Assembly: GCF_002293435.1 (NCBI RefSeq)
Contig: NZ_DBDF01000072.1
Coordinates: 17,136 to 34,694, forward strand
From: Bacteroides sp. UBA939
GTDB taxonomy: Bacteria > Bacteroidota > Bacteroidia > Bacteroidales > Bacteroidaceae
DNA: 17,559 bases
Reading direction: 5' to 3'
Part shown: positions 6,552-15,200 of the stretch, piece after piece
Layout: every line of letters begins with the position of its first letter
Position numbering within the stretch: the stretch's first letter is position 1
Notes under the pieces: generated by a model
Told to the model about the DNA's origin: nothing
What the model saw: only the letters and a program-made list of their open reading frames with translations
Database searches by the model: none
Program-made: the position numbers and the translations under genes

Positions 6552-9407
6552 ATGAAAAGAATCTCAACCACATGTCTTCTGGCAGTTTATTCAGTGCTAT
6601 CCCTGTTTGCTCAGCAAGCGGAGATGCCATATCAAGAAAAAGTGTACTTTCATACCGACAAGCCATTCTATCTGAAAGGTGATACCATCTGGCTGAAAGG
6701 TTACCTGGTGAACGCACGGACGCACAAAAATAGCGATGCGCAAAGTCGATTTGTGTATGTGGAGTTGGTAAACAAGAAGAATAAAATAATTCAGCGCAAG
6801 AAACTGATGGAAGAAAATGGTAGTTTCACCAATTTCATTGCTCTGACAAAGGACATAGAAGAGGCTGATTATCAGATTAGGGCTTACACCAATTATATGA
6901 GGAACCAGGACGAAGAGTTCTTCTACACCAAGCAGATACCTGTATATGCCAATGCCACAGCTCTACTCTCGGCGCAAGTGGAATACGAACAAGGGCCTGA
7001 TAATGAAAAATACATCATCCTCACCCTGCTGCGTAAAGAAAAGACTCCATATTCTGGCTCCCGGGTAGAGTATATGATACAATCGAAGAAATCGGGAAAT
7101 AAATTTCATCGCGCAAAGACCAATGCTGCCGGACAAATACGATTTAAATTGCCTAAACAGGAAGAGGGAGTGGAACCTTATGTTTACCTCACCTTGTACG
7201 AAGGAGAATCGGTGTTTCGCAAACGAATATACCTGTCGGTCGGTTACGAATATACGGTAGGCTTCTATCCCGAGGGTGGACACCTGATTGCCGGCGTAAG
7301 GCAACAAGTGGCATTTAAAGCCGAAACCAACACCGGAGAGATAATCAACATAAACGGGTATGTGCTGAACCAGAACAACGATACTGTAGCCAAACTCCGG
7401 AGTGAACATGGAGGAATAGGTTCTTTCTTTATTCAGGCAGAAGAAAAAGAAACGTTGCGTGCCGTTGTCACAGATGAGCAAAACCATAGACAGGTTATTA
7501 ACCTGCCCGAAGCTTCTGCCAAACATGTGGCTCTATCGGTAACGCAAGACAGTGCTTCCGTCAGTTACAACATCAACTACCCCGCAGGCAAAGTACCGGA
7601 ATCCGGTTTAGGCTTATTGGTTCATACTCGTGGGCAAACAATCGTGAACCACATCATGACTCGTGAAAATCTATCGGGAAGCATTCCCTGCGATTCGTTT
7701 CCTGAGGGGATAGCGCACTTTGTGTTATACAATCAAAAAAACAAAGTGGTGAGCGAACGGTTGGTTTTCATTAAAGAACCATCGCCCGTGTTTCAGCTTG
7801 TTGCATCGCGCAACCCGCTTGAGGGACGTAAACTCATTAAAGTAGGGTTGCGTGTACTCGACGACAAACACCGTTCGCTGCAAGGTGACTTCTCGTTGAG
7901 TGTAACTGACGACTATGCCGTCAGTATAGATTCTGTGGGGAATAACATCGTAAGCGAATTACTGCTGAATTCTGACTTGAAAGGACATATCCATGCACCC
8001 GGGTATTATTTCTCTTCCCATTCGCCTATGGTCGACAAACAGTTAGACCAGCTAATGCTTACCCATGGCTGGCGCCGGTTTGACGTACCGGCAATAATGC
8101 GCAAACAGGAAAACGAATTGAAATACCCAATAGAACGCCAACAAGTGATAAGCGGTTATGTGGAAACGCACTTTGATAAAAGGAGGCTATCGGATTTTGC
8201 ACTGTTGGTTACCGGTGTACGAGAAGACCTCAAGCTAATTGAGAAAACAGATAAGAACGGAGAATTCTCTTTCACTCACAATTTCAGGCAACGACGCGAT
8301 TTCCTTACTGATTTCTCAATTCAAGGTTTCGGCAAAAAGCCCAAGTGGAGATATGGAATCTACATCAATCAAAATATGACTTACCCCGATGCCGGCAAGA
8401 TGCATTGGCAAAAGAGTGAGACGACGTTTACCAATAATGCTTTCCTCGAAGATGTGCGGAATGGACACATCTTGGTAGGAGGGCAGAAGGTATATCAATT
8501 GCCCGAAGTAGACGTTGTGGCATTGCAACTCTCTAACGGATGGACTTCGTTTAAAGTAGTAGAGCCTGAAAAGATAGACCAGATAGATGAAAAAACAGCG
8601 TTAGATTTGTTGAAGGTTACACCTAACGTTATTGTGTACTCAGGTACCGTGCGTGGCACTACAAAGCTCATAGCAATGACCACCAGTAAAGACTTTGCTA
8701 TGAGGAACCCTTTTGACTCCGAAGGTAATGCCATGCCCCGGACACCATCTGCCAATGGATATGCTGAAAGAAGAACTACCAATGCGCAGAGTACACATGA
8801 TAACAGAGGCGGGTTCTATTACCCAACACCGGTAACGGGCAACTGGAGACGTTTCTGGTCACCGGTACCTATAATCTTAGACGGACGTTTGTTGCAGAAT
8901 ATAGAAGATTTGGAATATCTGGACGCCCGCGACGTAAAAGCGATAGATTTTGTGCAGGATAAATCAACGTATACGGACAATCAGATTATAGATACATGGA
9001 AAGAAGAAGAAGACGACATGTTCGACGATTCCCCATTAGAGGTTTATACCCCGCAAGGTGCATTGATGCCGATTTATGTGATACGGCCTCAACGAATATA
9101 TATCAGCACATATCTCTCAAAAGGAGTAATACCTTCTTCCGAACCTAATGTAGCCAGAGTGGGGTATTTGTCTTATGCTGCAAATGCAGAGTTCTACGCA
9201 CCCCGATATCCCACCGAAGCAAGCCGCGAGATTGTAAACTCGGATAAGCGCACCACCATTCATTGGGAACCCAATTTCCGGTTGAATGAAAAAGGAGAAG
9301 CAGGATTGCATTTCTATACTGCCGACCGCCCCTCTACTTATACCATTGTGATAGAAGGAATAACCAATGACGGCAAAGTGTGCAGGTATGTAAAGCGGAT
9401 TAGGTAG
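6552..9407 (+). CDS. Secreted MG2-like / TonB-plug-like large Bacteroidota protein
   Basis: This 951-residue exported protein has a signal peptide (MKRISTTCLLAVYSVLSLFA) and belongs to a widespread Bacteroidota family of uncertain function. The first domain (about 28-125) is macroglobulin/MG2-like, with the typical stretch VYFHTDKPFYLKGDTIWLKG. Further beta-sandwich domains follow; LTHGWRRF (about 502-509) is a family landmark. A carboxypeptidase-regulatory-like Ig fold lies around 525-600, then a region resembling a TonB-receptor plug (about 610-805, with VPIILDGRLL and the DVKAIDF stretch), and a C-terminal beta domain ending at the stop. No beta-barrel follows, so it is not itself a receptor. 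It is probably anchored at or facing the outer membrane. The start is an ATG preceded by the A-rich leader usual in the genus. It is the only plus-strand gene; its 3' end overlaps the CcsA gene by 8 bp tail to tail. Role unknown. Confidence 0.85.
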   Translation: MKRISTTCLLAVYSVLSLFAQQAEMPYQEKVYFHTDKPFYLKGDTIWLKGYLVNARTHKNSDAQSRFVYVELVNKKNKIIQRKKLMEENGSFTNFIALTKDIEEADYQIRAYTNYMRNQDEEFFYTKQIPVYANATALLSAQVEYEQGPDNEKYIILTLLRKEKTPYSGSRVEYMIQSKKSGNKFHRAKTNAAGQIRFKLPKQEEGVEPYVYLTLYEGESVFRKRIYLSVGYEYTVGFYPEGGHLIAGVRQQVAFKAETNTGEIININGYVLNQNNDTVAKLRSEHGGIGSFFIQAEEKETLRAVVTDEQNHRQVINLPEASAKHVALSVTQDSASVSYNINYPAGKVPESGLGLLVHTRGQTIVNHIMTRENLSGSIPCDSFPEGIAHFVLYNQKNKVVSERLVFIKEPSPVFQLVASRNPLEGRKLIKVGLRVLDDKHRSLQGDFSLSVTDDYAVSIDSVGNNIVSELLLNSDLKGHIHAPGYYFSSHSPMVDKQLDQLMLTHGWRRFDVPAIMRKQENELKYPIERQQVISGYVETHFDKRRLSDFALLVTGVREDLKLIEKTDKNGEFSFTHNFRQRRDFLTDFSIQGFGKKPKWRYGIYINQNMTYPDAGKMHWQKSETTFTNNAFLEDVRNGHILVGGQKVYQLPEVDVVALQLSNGWTSFKVVEPEKIDQIDEKTALDLLKVTPNVIVYSGTVRGTTKLIAMTTSKDFAMRNPFDSEGNAMPRTPSANGYAERRTTNAQSTHDNRGGFYYPTPVTGNWRRFWSPVPIILDGRLLQNIEDLEYLDARDVKAIDFVQDKSTYTDNQIIDTWKEEEDDMFDDSPLEVYTPQGALMPIYVIRPQRIYISTYLSKGVIPSSEPNVARVGYLSYAANAEFYAPRYPTEASREIVNSDKRTTIHWEPNFRLNEKGEAGLHFYTADRPSTYTIVIEGITNDGKVCRYVKRIR

Positions 9408-11871
9408 AGCGCTGTTTATACCCAGCATACACCATCAGCGCAAAAGCAAAGGCGTATGTAGCAAATACGGCAGTCAGTCCCGGTGGAGTATCGCCTCCAC
9501 CATAGGAATGAAGTCCGGACAAGTAGTAATTTACGCCGAAATAAGTCATCAGCACCGAAGCAAGTCCTAACACGGACATGACGCTAAAGGCATAATCCGA
9601 ACGGAGGGCAGGTAGAAAACGGGCATGCAGAATAAAGGCATAAACTACCATTGTTATCAATGCCCAAGTTTCCTTCGGATCCCATCCCCAATAGCGTCCC
9701 CACGACTCATTTGCCCATACGGCGCCGAGGAAAATACCCGCCGTCAGCAGATAAAGCCCGATGTGAAGAGACATCTCGTTTATAATGCGGAGTTCGCGTA
9801 TATGCGGTCGCAGCAAAGCCACTTTCTGCGGATTACCCGTACTCATAAAAGCAAGGGTAAGCAAACCAAGCAGAAAACTGATTCCGAAGAAGCCATAGCT
9901 CGCCGTTATCACGGCAACGTGTATCATCAGCCAGTAGGATTTCAGTACCGGAACCAACGGAGTTATTTCCGGGTCCATAAAATTAAGATTAGCCACAAAC
10001 AAGATGATACCTGCGAAGAAAGCCGCCAAAGCCAGTGTCATTGTTGAGCGTCTGATAAACAGAAGTCCCGCCAGCGCCGTCGCCCAGGCAACGTATATCA
10101 TCGACTCGTAAGCGTTAGCCCAGGGCGCACGCCCGGATATATACCAGCGAATGCCGATTCCGAAGGTATGTAACATGAATACCAGCACCGTCAATGCAAC
10201 CAGAGGGATGATAACGGCTTTGAACCAACGCTTCGGTTTCAACAACCGCCATACGGCAAAAGCCAGCAGCAACAACCCCACAGCCATATATCCCATAGCG
10301 GAGAAGAAGAACAACCGGGCTTTGTTATAAAACAACTCCCATGACACCTGCTTCTCCGTGAGCAAAGGTGTAACACTCTGCTTCTGCTGATAGACATTCA
10401 TCATGGAAAGCACTTCCTCCGCTTTCGTCCAGTCGCCTGTACGCAAGGCATTGAAAGCCTCGTCCAGGTACCAGGGCATAATCTTCGTCACAAACAAAGA
10501 GTCTTTACCGGAGAACATACTTAAATCATCTCCGTGCGAGTACCACTTCCCGTTCGTATCTCCCGGCAATGGAAACAAGGCGAACATCTGCCCCTGCCGG
10601 AGCGAATACAGTATATTCACCTTTTCATCCAACTTCAGCAAATCTTTCTCCAGGCGCGAACGTTGGGCTACCGGACACGAATAGGCTTTATCTACCGCAT
10701 CGGCTATCAGGTATGCACCGTTTTCATCGAATACATCGAAGAAACGGATGTATTTGCCCTGCGGCAGGGAGTATGCCTGTTGCAGTTCTTTATTCGTTTG
10801 CCGGATAAGAGGCACATTACCCCAATACGCAGGGTTGATAAGAAAACCGATAATGACCTGCCCGGCGCTAAGTCCCTGGAAGGTATCACTGCGATAGATT
10901 TTACGCAGCAGTTTGTTCGTATAAGTGTTTACCGGCTCAATACGCCCTGTGGGGCATTGCACCTGCATACGACCCCATTGTTCCGCCTGTTCGACGGGGA
11001 TTGTATTCTTTAATAAAAGATTCACGTCAGCCTGCTGCGCAAATGACAGAGCGGGAAGACATGCTAACAAGAGGATGGGGGTTACTTGCTTCAAGCGTGT
11101 TGCCGTTGGCTGTCCTAACCGTGTTGCCGTTGTCTGTCGCAATTGCGTTGTCTGTCCCAATTGTTTTGCCAATTGGCGGAAGCGGGATTTCCTGTCGGCC
11201 AATGTCAACAACATGCCGGCAAGCAGCAGTGCGTATCCGATATACGTGACACCGGTACCCACAGCGTCATTATTCACCGTCAGCACCGTTCCCTGTTCAT
11301 CCGCATCATAGGAGGACTGGTAGAGGCGGTAACCTTGTTCGTATATCACTTTGTTCATGTAGATATGCTCTCTTCTTTCCCCCTCTTCCGTGCGAATCGT
11401 AAGGAAACTCTCGAACGAGGAAGGACTGTGAGAACCGGGATAACGCACCAACTTGAAATCATCCAGACGGATGGAGAAAGGCAACAGGCGTTGCTCGTCC
11501 GTGGTACGCATGGACGATACGGTCTGCCCCTCCCTGATGTGCACAATGCCTTCGAAGCCGAACAAATTGGTAATCAACGCTCCCAGCAATATCACGATAA
11601 AGGAAAGGTGAAGCAGCAACACTCCATATTTGCGTTGCTGCCACAGCCGCGCCTGCCAGGCTGTGGCACAGAAGTTAATAACCAGCAATAATTGCAGGAG
11701 ATAGAACAGCGGATTGTTATAAATCACTTCTCGCGCCATTGCCGTTCCCTGTGACTTCTCGATAAAAGTAGCTGCCGCCAGCAACACTATGTAGTGCACC
11801 AACAGTATCAGGGTTATCCTCCACGAGGTGAACATCGTTTTCAGGTATGTAACTATGTTGGGTTTTCTCAT
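9400..11871 (-). CDS. Fused ResB-CcsA cytochrome c biogenesis protein
   Basis: This 823-residue polytopic membrane protein is a system II cytochrome c synthase (CcsBA type), which moves haem across the inner membrane and attaches it to CxxCH motifs of exported apocytochromes. The N-terminal third is ResB/CcsB-like, with hydrophobic helices and a VHIREGQTV-containing periplasmic part. A repeat linker (about 238-259) and a second, signal-peptide-like hydrophobic segment (PILLLACLPALSFA) follow. After a periplasmic domain comes the CcsA part with many helices and the haem-handling tryptophan-rich WWD segment from Trp719 (WANESWGRYWGWDPKETW). I chose ATG 11871. An in-frame GTG at 11913 would give 837 residues, but it lies only 6 bp after a terminator T-tract. 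The neighbouring 1330-residue protein with two CxxCH motifs is a likely client. Confidence 0.92.
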   Translation of the reverse strand: MRKPNIVTYLKTMFTSWRITLILLVHYIVLLAAATFIEKSQGTAMAREVIYNNPLFYLLQLLLVINFCATAWQARLWQQRKYGVLLLHLSFIVILLGALITNLFGFEGIVHIREGQTVSSMRTTDEQRLLPFSIRLDDFKLVRYPGSHSPSSFESFLTIRTEEGERREHIYMNKVIYEQGYRLYQSSYDADEQGTVLTVNNDAVGTGVTYIGYALLLAGMLLTLADRKSRFRQLAKQLGQTTQLRQTTATRLGQPTATRLKQVTPILLLACLPALSFAQQADVNLLLKNTIPVEQAEQWGRMQVQCPTGRIEPVNTYTNKLLRKIYRSDTFQGLSAGQVIIGFLINPAYWGNVPLIRQTNKELQQAYSLPQGKYIRFFDVFDENGAYLIADAVDKAYSCPVAQRSRLEKDLLKLDEKVNILYSLRQGQMFALFPLPGDTNGKWYSHGDDLSMFSGKDSLFVTKIMPWYLDEAFNALRTGDWTKAEEVLSMMNVYQQKQSVTPLLTEKQVSWELFYNKARLFFFSAMGYMAVGLLLLAFAVWRLLKPKRWFKAVIIPLVALTVLVFMLHTFGIGIRWYISGRAPWANAYESMIYVAWATALAGLLFIRRSTMTLALAAFFAGIILFVANLNFMDPEITPLVPVLKSYWLMIHVAVITASYGFFGISFLLGLLTLAFMSTGNPQKVALLRPHIRELRIINEMSLHIGLYLLTAGIFLGAVWANESWGRYWGWDPKETWALITMVVYAFILHARFLPALRSDYAFSVMSVLGLASVLMTYFGVNYYLSGLHSYGGGDTPPGLTAVFATYAFAFALMVYAGYKQRST
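11095..11160 (-). repeat. In-gene 24-bp tandem repeat coding a TATRLGQ linker
   Basis: Two 24-bp units (11095-11118 and 11119-11142) plus an 18-bp partial unit (11143-11160) lie in frame inside the ResB-CcsA gene. They encode LGQTTQ, LRQTTATR and LGQPTATR. The repeat sits exactly between the ResB-like half and the hydrophobic segment that starts the CcsA half, so it reads as a flexible junction between two once-separate proteins. Copy number may vary between strains without breaking the frame. Confidence 0.8.
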
Positions 11872-11918
11872 TTCTTGCGGGTTGTTTATTAAGATAATTA
11901 CTCTGTTCGACACTTGCT

Positions 11919-11951
11919 AAAAACCCCTTCCAGAATACGTTCTGAGAGGGG
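11919..11951 (-). terminator. Strong intrinsic terminator just upstream of the CcsA gene
   Basis: On the minus strand, CCCCTCTCAGAA (11951-11940) pairs with TTCTGGAAGGGG (11935-11924) around a CGTA loop: a 12-position stem with one mismatch and one G-T wobble, followed at once by TTTTT (11923-11919). This is a good rho-independent terminator. It lies 48 bp before the chosen ATG of the ResB-CcsA gene. It may end the transcript from the 1330-residue gene, or act as an attenuator in a leader, since the palindromic mosaic directly upstream overlaps its 5' arm by two bases. Confidence 0.7.
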
Positions 11952-12029
11952 GTATCTCACTATACGACTGAGATACCCTCAGTCGTATACTTAGGGTACC
12001 TCAGTCGTATAGTGAGATACCCTAAGTAT
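11950..12029. repeat. Mosaic palindrome with mutually exclusive hairpins
   Basis: Two exact 23-bp inverted repeats (11950-11972 and 12000-12022; arm begins GGGTATCTCACTATACGACT) have a 27-bp spacer. The same bases can fold otherwise: GGGTATCTC (11950-11958) also pairs with GAGATACCC at 11970-11978, and ATACTTAGGGTA (11987-11998) pairs perfectly with TACCCTAAGTAT (12018-12029). CTCAGTCGTATA also occurs as a direct repeat (11979-11990, 12000-12011). The block lies 79-158 bp upstream of the ResB-CcsA start on its sense strand, directly before the terminator. It is either an RNA regulatory leader or a rearranged repeat family. Confidence 0.75.
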
Positions 12030-12090
12030 GGGAGTGAGATTATGAAGAGTAATCCGGATATCACATTTGTATTCTTTTATATATAAATAA

Positions 12091-12184
12091 TTAGGCGCGG
12101 ATTACGCGGATTTCACGGATTAATTGCTGCGCTATGATTACCTGAAAGAAAAAAATCCGTGTAATCCGTGTAATCCGCGCCTAA
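12091..12184. repeat. GCGGATTAC-type hairpin repeat element, copy 2
   Basis: Inverted repeat of 31-bp arms (12091-12121 and 12154-12184) matching at 29 of 31 positions, with a 32-bp loop. Each arm begins TTAGGCGCGGATTAC and contains iterated 9-bp units of the form CGGATTACA/G. It lies 33 bp downstream of the stop of the 1330-residue gene and would form a long stable hairpin in that transcript, followed by an AT-rich but not T-pure stretch. It may protect or end the mRNA. It is related to the elements at 94-193 and 17531-17559. Confidence 0.85.
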
Positions 12185-12216
12185 AAAATCACTCATAACG
12201 CAGGAAAGGAAACCCT

Positions 12217-15200
12217 TTAATCCTCTATAATCACCCGGAAGCCCACATTATACACCTTCTGCCAAGGCAGATAAGACCTGCGGTAATAGGCGGTAGCTTC
12301 TTTCGGATGGTCATTCCAGGAACCTCCTCTCACTACTTTCTCCGTACCGGCGCCTTGCTGCTTCTCATCGTAAGGATAAGGAACATACCCGGAAGCAGTC
12401 CATTCCGCAACATTGCCCTGCATATCATACAAGCCCCAGGAGTTAGCCTGATACTGCCCACCTTTCACCATCAGCATATTACCATCGTCCACACCATTCT
12501 CCTTCGGCTGATACGTATAGTACTTATACCAAGGGTCATTCTCGCGCATCGGCATCGGATTTACACCACGGACAGCCATCTTATTCAGATTCTTATCCGC
12601 CAGATTCTCGAACTTGCCGAAGTCCGTATTCAAAGAACCATACCAGAACTCACCGTCACTACCCGCACGACAAGCCCATTCCCATTGCACCTCAGTGGGC
12701 AATGCGACCTTCTTACCGGTCTTCTCACTCAGTTTCTGACAGAAAGCCATCGCTTCTTCCCAATTCACGCGGATAGCAGGTTGTTCCGGATTATTAGCCG
12801 GATACCCCTCGTGTACGTGGTCTTTCCACAACTGGCGGATGAAACGGCTGTCGTGTTCCGGGAATATGGTACGGAACTGTTCGTTGCTTACCTCTATCTC
12901 ACCCATCCAGAATGCCTTCTTCACCACTTGCTTATGAGCAGGAGAATAGTCGGAATGCCCCCTGTTGCTACCCATTACGAACGAACCGGCAGGAATGCGC
13001 ACAAAGTTCATCTTTATGCCGGGAGCCAATTCAATGCTCATTTTGGTTTCGCCTTCTTTGGCGTACATGGACTGCACCGCAGAATCATCAAACGGCCAGC
13101 CTTTCACTTTCACGTCCTTGTCTTTATATACTTTCCTCTCCGGTCTTACGGGAGTTGGTTTTCCCTGTCCTTCCAGGTAGTTGGCATACGAGCGTATTTC
13201 AGCTTGCCAGTCAACGCCGGAACCTGCATACTTCTCCGTCAACTCCGTACGGCGGCTGATTTGCTCTACTCCCTTAAATTCATTGGCATTGAACTTACCA
13301 TGATAAGGAGCATTGAAGTCAATCCAGTTATACAGGGCCTGCCACTCTTTATCCGTCAGTTCCACCCCATGATGGCCGGTCTTCAGAATCTTGATTAGCG
13401 GACTTACGGAAGCATGATATTCGTACGGGTCGAGCACTTCAATCTCAGCCTCGGGGCCTTGACGATAGACATAAGGATGCAGATTGAGATAGCTTACTCC
13501 GAACTTGGAGAACTTATCAATCTTTCCACCGGTAAAGTCCGCCAACTTGTTGGAGCCATCGTGGCAGGCAATACAAGCGCGGTCGAGCACAGGCTGTACC
13601 TCCAAATCGAACGTGAAAGAACGTGCGCCGCCTTCCGGTTTTGTAATGGCATGGGGAGGCCTTGCCGAGGCTTTCACACGCTTCGGTATGGGCAACAGGT
13701 TCTGGTCTTCATGGCAACCCACGCAGGACACCGTTTCACCGGGCATACCGGTCAACCAGCTACGCATCCATTGAACGGCGCGTCCTTCGGAATCCAACGG
13801 TTGCAACGAAATCGGTGTATTGGCCGGAATGGTAAAGATAGCCGAGCCATCCTCTTCCACAGGAACCGTACCCAGCAAACGTTTAATATCCCAACCGCTT
13901 TGAACACCCTGCGCCCAGTGGTCGGACGGAGTTCTGATATAGGCATATTCATAGGCAAGTACGCGGAGGGCTTTCACTGTACCGCGGGGCACGCCCTGCA
14001 AACCTTCGCCTTCGTATATGTCCTGAATGAAGACGGTAGCATCCTTGCTGCCCGGCTTAATCTTCTCAGGTATAACGGGAGGAACAGGACGTTTCACCAC
14101 CGGGGTGGGGCAAATAAGGCCTTCACCCTCAAACTCGGCTATCAACGTAAGGTTGTCGTACACGTCTATCAGATAGATTCCCCACAGGGCGTTTTCGTTC
14201 AACTTGGCAGTTACGAGGTAGTATTTGTCCGTCAACGGATGAGGCTTGATGAACTGAGGCCATACGCCGTTCACCAACTCGTCTTTCACAATCGGTTCAA
14301 TCTTGCGGTCGCGGAAAGGTAATTCCTGTAACATGCCTTTCTCTGACTTACGGCTCTTTGAAGGGTCAAACAGCATCAGGCGTCCGGAACGCGTCACTCC
14401 ATGATGACCCGATATCACGCCGACGAACTGTGAAGAACCACCCGGCAGAGGCTTTGCATCAAAAGTACTGTTCGGGAAATAAGAGCCGCTGCCGTATAAA
14501 GACTTCTGCTCCGTTCCATCCGGATTCATGTGCATCACGAAACGGGAGAAATAGTGGGTCAGGTCGGTATATTCCCAGCGGGTGTACATGATGCGGCCGT
14601 TGTTCATCACCGTAGGCGCCCAGTTGGCGTCCTGGTCAAAAGTCAGGCGACGCAGTGAACCGTCTTTCGGGTCATACAAACACAGGTTGCCCACTTCGTC
14701 GTTACCATTCACACACGGCACACCGTTGTATCCGATATTGGAAACGGTAATTATCTTGCCGGAAGGCAGATAGGTGGCATCAAAGAATTCCAGGTCTTTC
14801 TCCGGAGTTTCAACCAGTTTCTTTAAGCCGGTGCCATCCAGCTTTACTTCAAATACCTGCCAACGGCGATCGGTATCTACCATCGAGAACATCACACGTT
14901 CGGCATCCCAATGCAACTTCAAGTCGGGCACCGAAGAGCCGTTCGTTGGTTTAAAGATTGTCTTTGTTTGGACGTCGCCGCGCAGGTTAGTCAGTTCCGC
15001 TATCTCGGCATCGAAACCACTGCGTGAGGCGGAAGTCTGGTTAGACCAGTTGTTGTTCTGAGTACCCATGGCACGCGGATTTACCTGGCGGGCGGATGTT
15101 CCTATCCTGTAACGTCCGACAATAATCTTGTCCATATCCAACGCCGTATTTGCCAGCAGGATATCGCGTCTCAGTTTCAAAGCTTTGTTAGCCGCTTCTA

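Noticed and set aside
11872..11913. GTG start at 11913 for the ResB-CcsA gene
   Set aside because: It lies 6 bp after the T-tract of a strong terminator and adds a short polar stretch not needed for the first helix; ATG 11871 is preferred.
11950..12022. Invertible promoter flanked by 23-bp inverted repeats
   Set aside because: The spacer is only 27 bp, too short for a typical invertible promoter, and no recombinase is nearby; alternative hairpins explain it better.
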